A DNA stretch of 64,000 nucleotides, taken from the NCBI GenBank assembly GCA_031421635.1, contig JANOPA010000152.1, positions 44,988-108,987 on the forward strand, given 5' to 3'. Each line of letters starts with the position of its first letter. Positions within the stretch are counted from its first letter, which is position 1. Positions 38,513 through 47,474 of this stretch are shown here, piece by piece. The stretch is from JAPOKJ01 sp031421635. GTDB lineage: Bacteria; Pseudomonadota; Gammaproteobacteria; Burkholderiales; Burkholderiaceae_E. The position numbers and the translations under genes were made by a program. The notes beneath the pieces were generated by a model. That model ran no database searches. It was given only the letters and a program-made list of their open reading frames with translations, and had not been told where the DNA came from.

Positions 38513-40693
38513 ATGGAACTGAGTTTTGAAAAAGAAATAGGCCTGCTCAAATTGGGCGCTGGCGAGGTGTTTCATGGCGAAGGAATTCTTGCCGTCACGA
38601 AGGCCTTGTTGCAGAGCGGGGTGAGCTATATTGGCGGTTACCAAGGTTCGCCCGTGAGTAATTTATTGGACGTGATGGTGCAAGCCCAGCACGAACTTGC
38701 TGAGTTGGGGGTGCATGTGGAGCCCTGCACCAATGAATCTTCGGCGGCAGCCATGCTCGGTGCTTCAATTATGTATCCGGTGCGCGGTGCCGTGACTTGG
38801 AAAAGTATCGTGGGCACCAATGTTGCTGCGGATGCTTTGTCGAATCTATCCTCGCCTGGCGTGACCGGTGGCGTTCTGATCGTGATCGGCGAGGATTACG
38901 GCGAGGGCGCCAGCGTCATTCAGGAGCGCACCCATAGCTTCGCACTCAAGAGCACGATGGCCCTGCTTGACCCCCGGCCCGATTTGCCGAGCGTGGTGCG
39001 CATGACCCAAAAAGCCTTCGAGCTCAGTGAAGCGAGCAACATGCCTTGCATGATGAGCATGCGCATTCGCCTGTGCCATTTGCGCGGCTCTTTTGTGGCT
39101 AGCGACAATCGTCCGGGAGCGATTTCTACAATCAACCGTTTGAAAGAACCTGCCGACTTTAACTATGAGCGCTTGTCGCACCCGCCAGTCACGTTCTTAC
39201 AAGAGAAACGCAAGATCGAGCAGCGTATTCCGGCGGCTCAGCGCTTCATTGTTGAGCAACAGCTCAACGAGTTTTTGAGCGGAGAGCATAGTGAACTGGG
39301 CCTGATCGTTCAGGGTGGTCTCACCAGTAACTTGATTCGAGCTCTGCAAAAGCTTGGGCTAGCTGATGTCGACGGCAATCCAGGTATTCCTACGATGATT
39401 CTGAACGTGGTTTATCCCCTGGTGCCAGACCAACTTGCTGGCTTTTGCGAGGGCAAGCAAGCGGTGCTGGTTCTGGAAGAAGGTCAGCCCGAATACATCG
39501 AGCAAGAGATCGCCACCCATCTGCATCGGCGCGGCTCACGTTGCGCGGTGCATGGCAAAGATTTTCTGAAGCAAAGCGGGGAGTATTCTACGGAAGCGAT
39601 ACTGCGTGGGCTCAGCGCTTTTGCGGAACGTTACGCTGCCCTGCTGTCTCAAGTGCCCGTCACCATTGCAAAGCAATACTTCAGTGAGCGAGATACGGCG
39701 AGGAGTCAAGCGCTTGAAGTGCTCGGCAAGCCTTTGCCGGTGCGGCCGCCGACTTTTTGTGTGGGTTGCCCTGAGCGGCCGGTATTTTCGGCCCTAAAGA
39801 TGGTGCATCAACATATCGGCGTAAGTCATATCTCTACCGATATTGGCTGCCACGCCTTCGCCACCTTCGCTCCGTTTTCGCTTGGTAATTCCATTCTAGG
39901 CTATGGCATGAGCATGGCCAGCTCGGCGGCGGTTGCGCCGCTTTCTGAGCGCAGGCCTTTGGCGATTATGGGCGACGGTGGGTTTTGGCATAACGGCTTG
40001 TTGTCGGGTGTGGCCAGCGGCCTCATGAACCGCGGTGATGGTGTGTTGCTCATCATGAAGAACGGCTACACCTCGGCCACCGGTACGCAGGAGGTGATTT
40101 CCTCGCCCAATGAGTCGGTGAAGCAAAGCGCCGGAGCGGGTAGCGCGACGCATACTGAGACCACCATCGAAGATACGCTGAAGGGCATGGGCGTGAAATG
40201 GCTGAAGACGGTCCATACCTACCGCGTGGCGCAGATGAAGAGCGCGTTGTTGGAAGCTTTCAGTACACCGCAGGCCGGGCTTAAGGTGATTGTGGCTGAG
40301 GGCGAATGCCAGCTCGAGCGTCAACGTCGCATTCGACCGCAAGTGGCGGCTAGTTTGGCCCAGGGTGATCGCGTGGTGCGCACGCGCTTTGGTGTGGATG
40401 AGAACGTGTGCAATGGTGATCACGCCTGCGTGCGTTTGTCGGCATGCCCCTCTCTGACGGTGCGAGATTCCAAAGACCTTCTTCGTGTCGACCCCGTTGC
40501 GTATGTGACGCCGGACTGTGTGGGATGTGGTCTGTGTGGTGAGAACGCACATGCGGCCACGCTTTGCCCGAGCTTCTTTAAGGTGGACGTGATTCAAAAT
40601 CCGAGCCTTTGGGATCGACTGAAGGATCGGTTGCGGCGCGCGGTCCTGAAATGGTTTGGCGGCTCGGGTCCGGCGCTGGAGATCGCTGCGTGA
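38513..40693 (+). CDS. iorA: Indolepyruvate:ferredoxin oxidoreductase, alpha-type (TPP and ferredoxin domains)
   Basis: A 726-residue TPP-dependent 2-oxoacid oxidoreductase subunit that oxidatively decarboxylates arylpyruvates to acyl-CoA. The pyrimidine-binding domain is N-terminal (GGYQGSPVSNLLDVM; VEPCTNESSAAAMLGAS). The TPP-binding domain follows, with FCVGCPERPVF, STDIGCHAFA and IMGDGGFWHNGL. The C-terminal ferredoxin-like part has VCNGDHACVRLSACPS and CVGCGLCGENAHAATLCPS. The ATG at 38513 is preferred to an in-frame TTG at 38498. Its stop overlaps the start of the next gene (GTGA), as expected for a two-subunit enzyme. Confidence 0.93.
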   Translation: MELSFEKEIGLLKLGAGEVFHGEGILAVTKALLQSGVSYIGGYQGSPVSNLLDVMVQAQHELAELGVHVEPCTNESSAAAMLGASIMYPVRGAVTWKSIVGTNVAADALSNLSSPGVTGGVLIVIGEDYGEGASVIQERTHSFALKSTMALLDPRPDLPSVVRMTQKAFELSEASNMPCMMSMRIRLCHLRGSFVASDNRPGAISTINRLKEPADFNYERLSHPPVTFLQEKRKIEQRIPAAQRFIVEQQLNEFLSGEHSELGLIVQGGLTSNLIRALQKLGLADVDGNPGIPTMILNVVYPLVPDQLAGFCEGKQAVLVLEEGQPEYIEQEIATHLHRRGSRCAVHGKDFLKQSGEYSTEAILRGLSAFAERYAALLSQVPVTIAKQYFSERDTARSQALEVLGKPLPVRPPTFCVGCPERPVFSALKMVHQHIGVSHISTDIGCHAFATFAPFSLGNSILGYGMSMASSAAVAPLSERRPLAIMGDGGFWHNGLLSGVASGLMNRGDGVLLIMKNGYTSATGTQEVISSPNESVKQSAGAGSATHTETTIEDTLKGMGVKWLKTVHTYRVAQMKSALLEAFSTPQAGLKVIVAEGECQLERQRRIRPQVAASLAQGDRVVRTRFGVDENVCNGDHACVRLSACPSLTVRDSKDLLRVDPVAYVTPDCVGCGLCGENAHAATLCPSFFKVDVIQNPSLWDRLKDRLRRAVLKWFGGSGPALEIAA

Positions 40694-42306
40694 ACACTGG
40701 GGTGGGAACGCTCAAGAAGATTCTGATCCTGGCGCTTGGCGGTGAGGGCGGTGGTACCTTAACGGAATGGGTTGTAGAGGCTGGGTTGGCCAGTGCTTGG
40801 CCGATTCAGGCGACTAGTATTCCTGGTGTGGCTCAGCGCACCGGGGCGACCAGTTACTACATTGAATGTTTGCCCCAAGTCTTACCCGCCGGAGCCAAGG
40901 CACCGCCGATGTGCTTGGCGCCGCTCGCCGGAGACTTGGACCTCCTTATCTCCAGCGAATTGCTGGAGACTGCTCGGGCCCTTGAGCGTGGCCTGTCTGA
41001 CCGTCGGCGCACCACGGTCGTCAGCTCAACCGCGCGAGCGCTCACCATTGATGAACGTACGTCGATGAGTGAAGGGCGCCTGGACAGGGCTAGTTTAGAG
41101 GCGACATTGAAAGCTTGTAGCGCCCAGCTCAGCCTTTTTGACATGACGGCACTGGCCAAGCAGGAAGGCACGATTGTGTCGGCAGTGATGTTTGGTGCCC
41201 TAGTGGGTGCGGGGGTCCTGCCTTTTGAGCGGAAGATTTGCGAGTCGGTGATTGCCGGCGACGGTGCAACCAACACGCGTACCCAAGCCAGTTTGCGAGG
41301 CTTCGCCGCGGGGTATGCGGCAGTGAGTGAGCCTTTGAACCAGACCAAGGTGGTGAGAGACCTGGGTCAGAAAGCCGCACTTGAAAGTGTCGAGCAGGTG
41401 ATCGCGCTTGGCATGGCTCGCATGCGAGACTTTCAGGATGACGCTTATGCGCAGCGTTACCGTTCGATCGTCCAAGGCATTGCGAGCGGCGATGCACACC
41501 CCTATGTCGTGAGCATAGAAGCTGCTCGACACCTAGCCTTATGGATGGCTTATGAAGATGTGATTCGAGTGGCCGATCTGAAAAGCCGACGCTCGCGCTT
41601 TGAACAAATTCGAACGGATTACATGGCCAAGCCGAAGGAGCCGGTGATCGTTCGAGATTTTTTGAAGCCTGGTGTTGATGAGATCGCAGCGATCCTTCCT
41701 GGCTCCTTTGCGCAGACCCTACTTGCTTGGGCCAAACGCCGTAATCGGCAAAGCTTCGGTGCGGGCGTGCAATTGAGTACGAGTAGTGTGAGCGGTTTGT
41801 TGGCGATGCGACTTTTGGCGAATTTGCGATTCTTACGTCGCCGCTCCTCACGTTTTCTCACTGAGCAGACCTTGATTGCACGCTGGGAGTCCGCGCTACT
41901 TCAAGCTCTCAAGTTTGAGGGCACCTTGAGGAGTGGTTCGACTCGTAGCCTTTCAACCGCAATCGCAGCGATGCCCCGATTGATCAAGGGTTATAGCGAT
42001 ACCTTCGCACGTGGCCACGGAAACTTCGTACGCATTCTTGATCATGTTCTGGAGCCTGGTTTGGCCGAGCTCGGAATGGCCGAGGCAGGGTTGCATGCCG
42101 AGAGCGTCGCCGGGCCTTTGCAAGCCAAGGCTCAACAGTTGGCTGACAAACTCGCTGACCGACTCGCTGACCGACTCGCCGTGGCTCAAAAGGTCGCACT
42201 CGCCAACCCTGACGGAAGTGAGTTGTATCGAGCCCTGGGTTTAGAAAGCCCACCAGTGAAAGAGCAGGTCATTAAGTTTGCGCGACCGATCAGCCGTACG
42301 CGTTGA
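40690..42306 (+). CDS. iorB: Indolepyruvate oxidoreductase, beta-type subunit with C-terminal extension
   Basis: A 538-residue protein. The N-terminal domain (about 10-200) is the gamma/beta-type catalytic domain of 2-oxoacid oxidoreductases, with the glycine-rich LALGGEGGGTLTEWVVEAG and GVAQRTGATSYYIE. The rest is the family's large helical extension (DUF6537-like in fused enzymes). The GTG at 40690 overlaps the iorA stop; the frame runs open upstream inside iorA but without a credible start. Near the C-terminus (about residues 485-497) the chain has a helical repeat LADKLADRLADRLA from a 12-nt tandem repeat. It works with the preceding subunit. Confidence 0.9.
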   Translation: MNTGVGTLKKILILALGGEGGGTLTEWVVEAGLASAWPIQATSIPGVAQRTGATSYYIECLPQVLPAGAKAPPMCLAPLAGDLDLLISSELLETARALERGLSDRRRTTVVSSTARALTIDERTSMSEGRLDRASLEATLKACSAQLSLFDMTALAKQEGTIVSAVMFGALVGAGVLPFERKICESVIAGDGATNTRTQASLRGFAAGYAAVSEPLNQTKVVRDLGQKAALESVEQVIALGMARMRDFQDDAYAQRYRSIVQGIASGDAHPYVVSIEAARHLALWMAYEDVIRVADLKSRRSRFEQIRTDYMAKPKEPVIVRDFLKPGVDEIAAILPGSFAQTLLAWAKRRNRQSFGAGVQLSTSSVSGLLAMRLLANLRFLRRRSSRFLTEQTLIARWESALLQALKFEGTLRSGSTRSLSTAIAAMPRLIKGYSDTFARGHGNFVRILDHVLEPGLAELGMAEAGLHAESVAGPLQAKAQQLADKLADRLADRLAVAQKVALANPDGSELYRALGLESPPVKEQVIKFARPISRTR

Positions 42307-42383
42307 GAGTTGAAACCATTTTTACACAATGCGGCGCTCGCAAAAGTAGCCTGCAAGTCCGCCCATGAAATTCAGGAGACCCC

Positions 42384-43391
42384 ATGAAAACCAGAAGCCC
42401 AGCCAACATCGCTCGCCGAGGAGCCCTTAAACAAGGTGCTGTCCTGGGCGCCGCCGCCGTTGCGTCCCTGGCCCCCCCAAGTGCTTCGGCACAAAGCTAC
42501 CCAACCCGGCCCATCAAAATCGTGGTTGCCTACCCTCCTGGCGGAGTAGCCGACGTTTGGGCTCGCTCGATTGCGCCGAGTTTGCAAGAGTCGCTTGGGC
42601 AGCCGGTGATTGTTGAGAACCGCTCGGGAGCCAACGGTAATGTCGCGGCCGATTCGGTGTCGAAATCTCCTGGCGATGGCTACACCTTCGTGCTCAGTAC
42701 TACCGGTATTGAGACCGTCAATCACCTCATCCTGCCTAAAACCTCATTTGATGCCAACAAAGATTTAAAGCCGGTGGCCGTGCTCGGAGACATCAAGTTA
42801 TTCTTGGTTACGAAGGCCGCCTTGCCGCCCTCGAACGTGAAGGACTTCATTAGTTATGCCAAGACCAATGTGGGCAGGCTGACCTATGGCTCGGCCGGGT
42901 CGGGCAGTACGCCCCATCTTGCGGCGGAGTTGTTCAAGCAAAGCGCCGGTGTGTTTGCAACCCACATTCCTTACCGAGGCGCTGCACCGGCCTTGCAAGA
43001 CCTACTCGCGAGCCAGATCGACTTCTTCTTTGATCCTGGTATTTCCTTCCCTCATGTGCGCACCGGTCGACTCAAAATGTTGGCCGTTGCCAGTGGCTCG
43101 CGTTCGGTACTTTTTCCGGATGTTCCGACTTTGACCGAACTGGGGATCAAGGATGTTGAAGCCGATACGATTTTTGGATTATGGGCTCCATCTTCAACGC
43201 CCGATGACATCGTCAATCGCATGCATCGCGAGGTCAACAAGGCTTTGAGTTTGCCGGCGACCAAACAGCGTTTTAATGCTGTGGGTGGAGATGCCACCCC
43301 CCTAAGCATTGCCGATTTCAAAGCCAAAATTCGCGCTGAGGGTTTGCGCTTCGGGGCGATTATTCAGAGTCGTAAGATTCAAGCAGATTGA
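42384..43391 (+). CDS. Tripartite tricarboxylate transporter receptor (TctC/Bug family)
   Basis: A 335-residue periplasmic receptor. The leader carries a twin arginine (ANIARRGALKQG) and an Ala-rich hydrophobic stretch cleaved near SASAQSYP, suggesting Tat or Sec export. The mature part has the canonical Bug motifs YPTRPIKIVVAYPPGG, GQPVIVENRSGANGN, LTYGSAGSGSTPHLAAELF, HIPYRGAAPALQDLLASQID and FGLWAPSSTPDDIVNRM. Such proteins bind carboxylates; the ligand here is unknown. TctA/TctB membrane partners are not adjacent, as is usual for the expanded Bug set in Burkholderiales. Confidence 0.94.
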   Translation: MKTRSPANIARRGALKQGAVLGAAAVASLAPPSASAQSYPTRPIKIVVAYPPGGVADVWARSIAPSLQESLGQPVIVENRSGANGNVAADSVSKSPGDGYTFVLSTTGIETVNHLILPKTSFDANKDLKPVAVLGDIKLFLVTKAALPPSNVKDFISYAKTNVGRLTYGSAGSGSTPHLAAELFKQSAGVFATHIPYRGAAPALQDLLASQIDFFFDPGISFPHVRTGRLKMLAVASGSRSVLFPDVPTLTELGIKDVEADTIFGLWAPSSTPDDIVNRMHREVNKALSLPATKQRFNAVGGDATPLSIADFKAKIRAEGLRFGAIIQSRKIQAD

Positions 43392-43510
43392 TCGCTCCGG
43401 AAACGGCCTCTACCGTTCACGCTGAAGCTTGCCCCCACTCGTAAGGTATTTAAGGATTTAGGGCTTGGACCGAGACATAGTTCGGCCACAATCACTCAAA
43501 AGGACAAGAA

Positions 43511-44380
43511 ATGATTTCGGCTAAGGGTAAATTTTTTGCGGTCACCGTGCTCGGTTTGGCCGTGCTTGGCTGTGGCGGAGGTGGCGGCAATAGCCCGGCC
43601 GCGCCGGTTGTAGCGGTTACGACGGTTTTGTCACTCTCCCAGCAAGATGCCGCGGCATTGGTGAAGTCTGCTGTGGATACGGGTACTAGTTCTGCCCAAA
43701 TGTCTTCTACCACTTCCTCGTTTACCTCGGCTTCCTCAGAGGTCACCGAGAAGTCGGTCACCGAGAAGGCCGTTCAAAGTATCGATTGCGCAAGCACTTT
43801 ACAATTGCGAGATACCTGTGTCGGGCAGTTGTCTGTAGATACCAGTCTCGTGGCAGGCGCACGAGGTGGGATTCCCGCCGGAAGCTATTTGAGTATGAGC
43901 TTCACGGGATTTCGTACGCCGTCGACACCGCTTGACCAAGCGCTGAGCGGTACGATTTCGATGACCTTTGAGGACGCCTTTCCGTCAAGTAATCTATTCA
44001 ATGGGATGGCAAAAATCAAGGTGGATACCACGTCGCCTCAGCCTGAGGTCCATACCAACTTAGCGTTGACCTTTCGGCAATTGACGGTCTCGGGGTCCGG
44101 TAGTGACCTTACTTTGACGGGCGGAGCCTTGGTCGTAGAAGTGGGTCAGCCAGCGGTCGACGTCAGCTTCGCAGGTTGGCGTACTCTAGGTTCAAGGCCT
44201 CAGCCGGGGTCCAAGGCCACGATTTCCTCTGCGGGCGATAGCGTGAGCATTCAAGTGATTAGTCTCACGGGTTTGCAAACAAGCTTTGATGTCACGGTGA
44301 CCAGTGCTGGTGTTGTTAAGCCCAGCAAGCGGGTGACTCAAGACATTGTAAATGGCGTTGCCAATTACAAGACGCTCTAA
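43511..44380 (+). CDS. Hypothetical secreted lipoprotein
   Basis: A 289-residue protein with a clear lipoprotein signal (VTVLGLAVLGC, lipidated C21) and a Gly-rich then Ser/Thr-rich linker (about 22-85). The following ~200 residues form a beta-rich domain of unknown type, with YLSMSFTGFRTPSTPL, LALTFRQLTVSGSGSDL and VDVSFAGWRTL. There are only a few cysteines (about 93 and 104 after the lipid Cys), which may form a disulfide. I do not recognise the family. It stands alone between the TctC receptor and the small Tat-signal gene. Confidence 0.75.
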   Translation: MISAKGKFFAVTVLGLAVLGCGGGGGNSPAAPVVAVTTVLSLSQQDAAALVKSAVDTGTSSAQMSSTTSSFTSASSEVTEKSVTEKAVQSIDCASTLQLRDTCVGQLSVDTSLVAGARGGIPAGSYLSMSFTGFRTPSTPLDQALSGTISMTFEDAFPSSNLFNGMAKIKVDTTSPQPEVHTNLALTFRQLTVSGSGSDLTLTGGALVVEVGQPAVDVSFAGWRTLGSRPQPGSKATISSAGDSVSIQVISLTGLQTSFDVTVTSAGVVKPSKRVTQDIVNGVANYKTL

Positions 44381-44398
44381 GCTTTAAGCTTTAAGCTT
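44378..44398 (+). repeat. Three tandem TAAGCTT heptamers
   Basis: TAAGCTT occurs three times head to tail at 44378-44384, 44385-44391 and 44392-44398. The first copy supplies the stop codon of the preceding lipoprotein gene. It is probably a replication-slippage product. Confidence 0.8.
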
Positions 44399-44459
44399 GA
44401 GGGCGAGGCCTTTCTCGCTAGAGCGACGAAGCGCCTAGCCCTCTCAATTAATACAGCGA

Positions 44460-44675
44460 CTACGAGCCGGACGAGACTACTAAAGCCTTGCGGCTGGGCG
44501 CGCTTTTGACGACCCCGGTGGCTTTCTCGCTACGCGCGTTGGCTTGTTGGGGTGCACTGCCGCTTTCCGGTCGACTACCAGGGTAGGTTAACCAGAGCGC
44601 CAAAGTGATCGGTGCAAGCCCGATGGTCGCGGCAGCCAAAAGGTGACGACGGCTAGGTGTCTTTGATTGTGTCAA
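44460..44675 (-). CDS. Small twin-arginine signal protein
   Basis: A 71-residue protein whose first 30 residues look like a Tat leader: KTPSRRHLLAAATIGLAPI. A short Ser/Ala/Lys-rich tail follows. It resembles the small Tat-leader proteins found beside formate dehydrogenases, but no such operon is here. I choose a TTG start at 44675 because GGAGA lies 5 nt upstream on the same strand; the open frame extends to 44825 without such support. It is divergent from the GntR regulator gene. The function is unknown and the gene call is tentative. Confidence 0.5.
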   Translation of the reverse strand: MTQSKTPSRRHLLAAATIGLAPITLALWLTYPGSRPESGSAPQQANARSEKATGVVKSAPSRKALVVSSGS

Positions 44676-44830
44676 GCGGGTCTCCGAACGCCAAGGTCGT
44701 GCCGAGGCTTTTTGATATTTTTTAACTATACACTGGTTTTCTGTGTCGGGCCAACGCACTGAATACGGATGAATAGACATCAGTAAATGGGAAAGACCAG
44801 TGGGTCCTTGCTTTCGGCTTATCATTAGAC

Positions 44831-45577
44831 ATGGACTTTCAAAAAATAAAACCGGAGTCGACCGGTGATGCGCTCTATAAAATCGTCGCTAAGGCACTTC
44901 TCTCAGCCATCCAGATGGGCAAGCTCAAGCATGGTGATAGCCTGGCGAGCGAAACTGACTTAGCCAAGGCCTTCGGTGTGTCGGTTGGCACCCTTCGAAA
45001 AGCCGTCGATGAACTTGTGGCGCAACAAATACTGGTGCGCCATCAGGGCCGAGGGACCTACGTTGCAACCCATAATCGAGACCGGTTTATGGATCAGTTT
45101 TTCCAGGTCGAGGCCCAGAGTGGGCTGAAAGAATTCCCACAGGTCGAGACGATTGACTTCGAGGAGGGTCAAGCCAGTGCCTTAGAGGCTTCGCTGCTAA
45201 ACCTTTCCCTCGGAGATCCTGTTTTTCGGATCCGAAATCATTTAAGTCTTCAAGACCGAAAAGTAGAAAGTGATCAAGTCTGCTTACCCGCAACGCTTTT
45301 TCCGGGGTTAACCGATAGACGAGTAAGAGATCGCTCCTCAACCCTTTACCATCTCTATCAGACGCAGTTCGGAATAACGGTGGTGAGAGCTGAAGAACGA
45401 TTGCGCGCAATTTTGTGCACGGTGGATATGGCGCGGGCATTGTCTCGGCCTGTGGGTACGCCGATGATCGAATTGCAGCGCGTTGCGCGCGGCATCAATG
45501 GTCAAGCAGTGGAGTATCGGGTATCGGTGATCGACACGACTCAGCATGCTTATGTGAGTCAACTGGTGCCGAGTTAG
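44831..45577 (+). CDS. GntR-family transcriptional regulator (HutC/FadR-UTRA type)
   Basis: A 248-residue regulator. The winged-helix domain is N-terminal (about 12-80), with GKLKHGDSLASETDLAKAFGVSVGTLRKAVDELVAQ, here spanning about residues 37-71, then LVRHQGRGTYVA. The C-terminal UTRA ligand-binding domain spans about 95-245 (DPVFRIRNHLSL, GTPMIELQRVARGING, VEYRVSVIDT). HutC-type regulators respond to small metabolites. It is divergent from the small Tat-signal gene and upstream of the creatininase-family gene, which is a plausible target. No operator is proven. Confidence 0.92.
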   Translation: MDFQKIKPESTGDALYKIVAKALLSAIQMGKLKHGDSLASETDLAKAFGVSVGTLRKAVDELVAQQILVRHQGRGTYVATHNRDRFMDQFFQVEAQSGLKEFPQVETIDFEEGQASALEASLLNLSLGDPVFRIRNHLSLQDRKVESDQVCLPATLFPGLTDRRVRDRSSTLYHLYQTQFGITVVRAEERLRAILCTVDMARALSRPVGTPMIELQRVARGINGQAVEYRVSVIDTTQHAYVSQLVPS

Positions 45578-45891
45578 GCGACGTTGTGAAGATTAATTTT
45601 AACCACAGCCGGGGGGCCGGCACAGCCGACCCCCCAAATGGGCGTCTCCTCGGGGCCCTCTTTGCGAGCCCATCTCCTCTTTTTCCTACGACATGTTTCC
45701 TGAGAAACATGTAACTCATCTATATGACCGGGCGGAGTGTAGCACTGACGGTGCAAAACGGAAGTTTTGAGTTAGTACCTGAGTAATTCAGTAGGTTATT
45801 AGGCTTTGCGATCATCCGAGTTTCCCCGCGCTACAAGCTTGAACACGCCCGACGATGCGATGGCCTCTCATTAAATTGCGGATAATGCGTC
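45578..45891. other. 314-bp gap between gntR and the creatininase gene, with two hairpins
   Basis: No convincing gene is seen. Two inverted repeats stand out. At 45611-45635 GGGGGG pairs with CCCCCC around an inner CGGC/GCCG stem and a 3-nt loop. At 45691-45712 ACATGTTTC and GAAACATGT are perfect 9-bp arms with a 4-nt spacer. Neither is followed by a T tract, so they are not classical terminators. They could be mRNA 3'-end stabilisers, or the second could be an operator. Confidence 0.55.
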
Positions 45892-46767
45892 ATGACCACC
45901 GCCGCCAAATCACGTCTTAAAAATCATCCCAGCAGCCCGGCCCCGTGTCGTTATTGGGCTCACTTGTCCACGCAGGAGTTCTTCGCGCTAGACGCTGCAC
46001 GAACGATCGCTGTATTGCCCGTCGCGGCGACGGAGCAGCACGGCCCCCATTTACCGCTTTCTGTGGATACGGTGATTGTGGACAGTGTGATTCAAGCAGC
46101 TATGCCCCAGGTTGCCAAAGGACTGTCAGTTTTGATCCTGCCCACCCAGGTCATTGGTAAAAGTAACGAACACTCAGCCTTTCCTGGAACTCTGAGTTTC
46201 TCCTCGGAAACGATCCTAAGAGTTTGGACCGAGATAGGTGATGCAGTTGCTGCGGCAGGCATTCAAAAATTGGTGCTTTTCAATTCTCATGGCGGGCAGG
46301 TCTCGGTGATGGATCTGGTCGCGCGGGATTTGCGCGAAAAGCACGGCATGATTGTTGTGTCGACCAACTGGTACACCTTACCGCTTGATATGAGTGACTT
46401 TAACGCCCACGAAATGCGCTTTGGCATACACGGTGGTGAGGTAGAAACGTCGATGTTGCTGGCGGCGGCCCCAGAACTCGTTAATATGAAAAGGGCTGAG
46501 AATTTCAGGAGTAGTAGCGAGGTGCGCAGCAAAAAGTTTGCCATTCTTGGGAATGGCCGCTCCGCCAAGTTTGCTTGGCAAACTCAAGATTTGAACCTTT
46601 CGGGCGCGGTCGGTAATGCCAAGGCGGCGACTGCAAAAAAAGGCGTCAAACTCATTGAAGAGGCAGGCCAAAAGTTGGCGCAACTGTTGGCTGAGATCCA
46701 CCAACTACCCTTGAGCCTAGTGAAGCGTAAGGTGCGAAGCACTCGACGTCGCGCAGAACCTTTATGA
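45892..46767 (+). CDS. Creatininase-family amidohydrolase
   Basis: A 291-residue enzyme of the creatininase/MftE family. Metal-binding residues are visible in VLPVAATEQHGPHLPLSVDT (E48, H50, D59) and in HGGEVETSMLLA, with the conserved NSHGGQ and GKSNEHSAFPGTLSF. Members hydrolyse cyclic amides or related bonds (creatinine, formamides in riboflavin/F420 precursors, mycofactocin). The actual substrate is unknown. The basic C-terminal tail (VKRKVRSTRRRAEPL) is unusual. It lies downstream of the GntR regulator, which may control it. Confidence 0.9.
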   Translation: MTTAAKSRLKNHPSSPAPCRYWAHLSTQEFFALDAARTIAVLPVAATEQHGPHLPLSVDTVIVDSVIQAAMPQVAKGLSVLILPTQVIGKSNEHSAFPGTLSFSSETILRVWTEIGDAVAAAGIQKLVLFNSHGGQVSVMDLVARDLREKHGMIVVSTNWYTLPLDMSDFNAHEMRFGIHGGEVETSMLLAAAPELVNMKRAENFRSSSEVRSKKFAILGNGRSAKFAWQTQDLNLSGAVGNAKAATAKKGVKLIEEAGQKLAQLLAEIHQLPLSLVKRKVRSTRRRAEPL

Positions 46768-46821
46768 ATTGGTGTGCGGACTTTGGTGCGAGTTGGTCGG
46801 CGAATCTGGCTCACCTATAAG

Positions 46822-46849
46822 CTTTGTTCGAAACTAAACTTTGTTCGAA
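46822..46849 (+). repeat. Direct repeat CTTTGTTCGAA upstream of the sigma-factor gene
   Basis: Two perfect 11-bp copies, at 46822-46832 and 46839-46849, start 17 bp apart. Each ends in the palindrome TTCGAA. They lie 70-100 bp upstream of the ECF sigma gene and could be a regulator-binding site. Confidence 0.6.
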
Positions 46850-46919
46850 TGGGCTGTAACTAATTCGCGTCGGGCCTGTATAAGGGCTATGAATCAACCT
46901 CATCAGCCCAAGACTTACC

Positions 46920-47474
46920 TTGGACCTTAAGCCGATCTTCGCTGCCCTAAGAGCGGGTGATCGAAGTGCCTACGCAGCGCTGATTCGCCTTTATCAAGGA
47001 CCTCTCTTTGGCTTTTTGGGTCGCATGGGCTTTTCTCAGGCACTGGCTGAAGAGATCGCTCAAGAAGCCTTTTTGAGAGCCTGGCAAAACTTTCACCAAT
47101 TTGATCCAAGCCGCGCTCAGTTTGTCACCTGGTTGTTTGCCATCGCACGCAACCTCGCTTTGACCGAGCTCAGCAGCCCTGCGCGGCGTTATGAACGGAG
47201 CGCAGAAGAGGGTGCCCCGGAACAGGCCTCACAGGAGTTGCAGCCTAACCAAAGACTGGAGGCCTTGCAACAAGGTGTGCTCTTGCAGCGCGCCCTGCGC
47301 CAGCTCAGCATGAGCGAGCGCAGCACGCTTGGTCTAGCTTATGTGCAGGAGCTTGATATGGCCACGATTGCGAGGCTTGAACACTGCAGCCCTGGCGCCG
47401 TTAAAACCCGTTTGCACCGCGCCAAATTGCGACTGCGCGAGCTGTTAGTCAACGATGTCGGAGGACATTTATGA
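46920..47474 (+). CDS. ECF-type RNA polymerase sigma factor
   Basis: A 184-residue sigma-70 family protein. Region 2 (about 20-90) has GFSQALAEEIAQEAFLRAWQNFHQFDPSRAQFVTWLFAIARN, spanning about residues 37-78. Region 4 (about 120-175) has LSMSERSTLGLAYVQELDMATIARLEHCSPGAVKTRLHRAK. Both are typical of ECF factors. The start is TTG 46920; an upstream ATG at 46889 is out of frame and soon stops, and no other in-frame start exists. Its stop overlaps the next gene by ATGA, suggesting that gene encodes its partner. Confidence 0.93.
   Translation: MDLKPIFAALRAGDRSAYAALIRLYQGPLFGFLGRMGFSQALAEEIAQEAFLRAWQNFHQFDPSRAQFVTWLFAIARNLALTELSSPARRYERSAEEGAPEQASQELQPNQRLEALQQGVLLQRALRQLSMSERSTLGLAYVQELDMATIARLEHCSPGAVKTRLHRAKLRLRELLVNDVGGHL

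Noticed and set aside
41129..41851. 240-aa minus-strand frame inside iorB
   Set aside because: Arg/Ser-rich shadow of a coding region; no motifs and no ribosome site.
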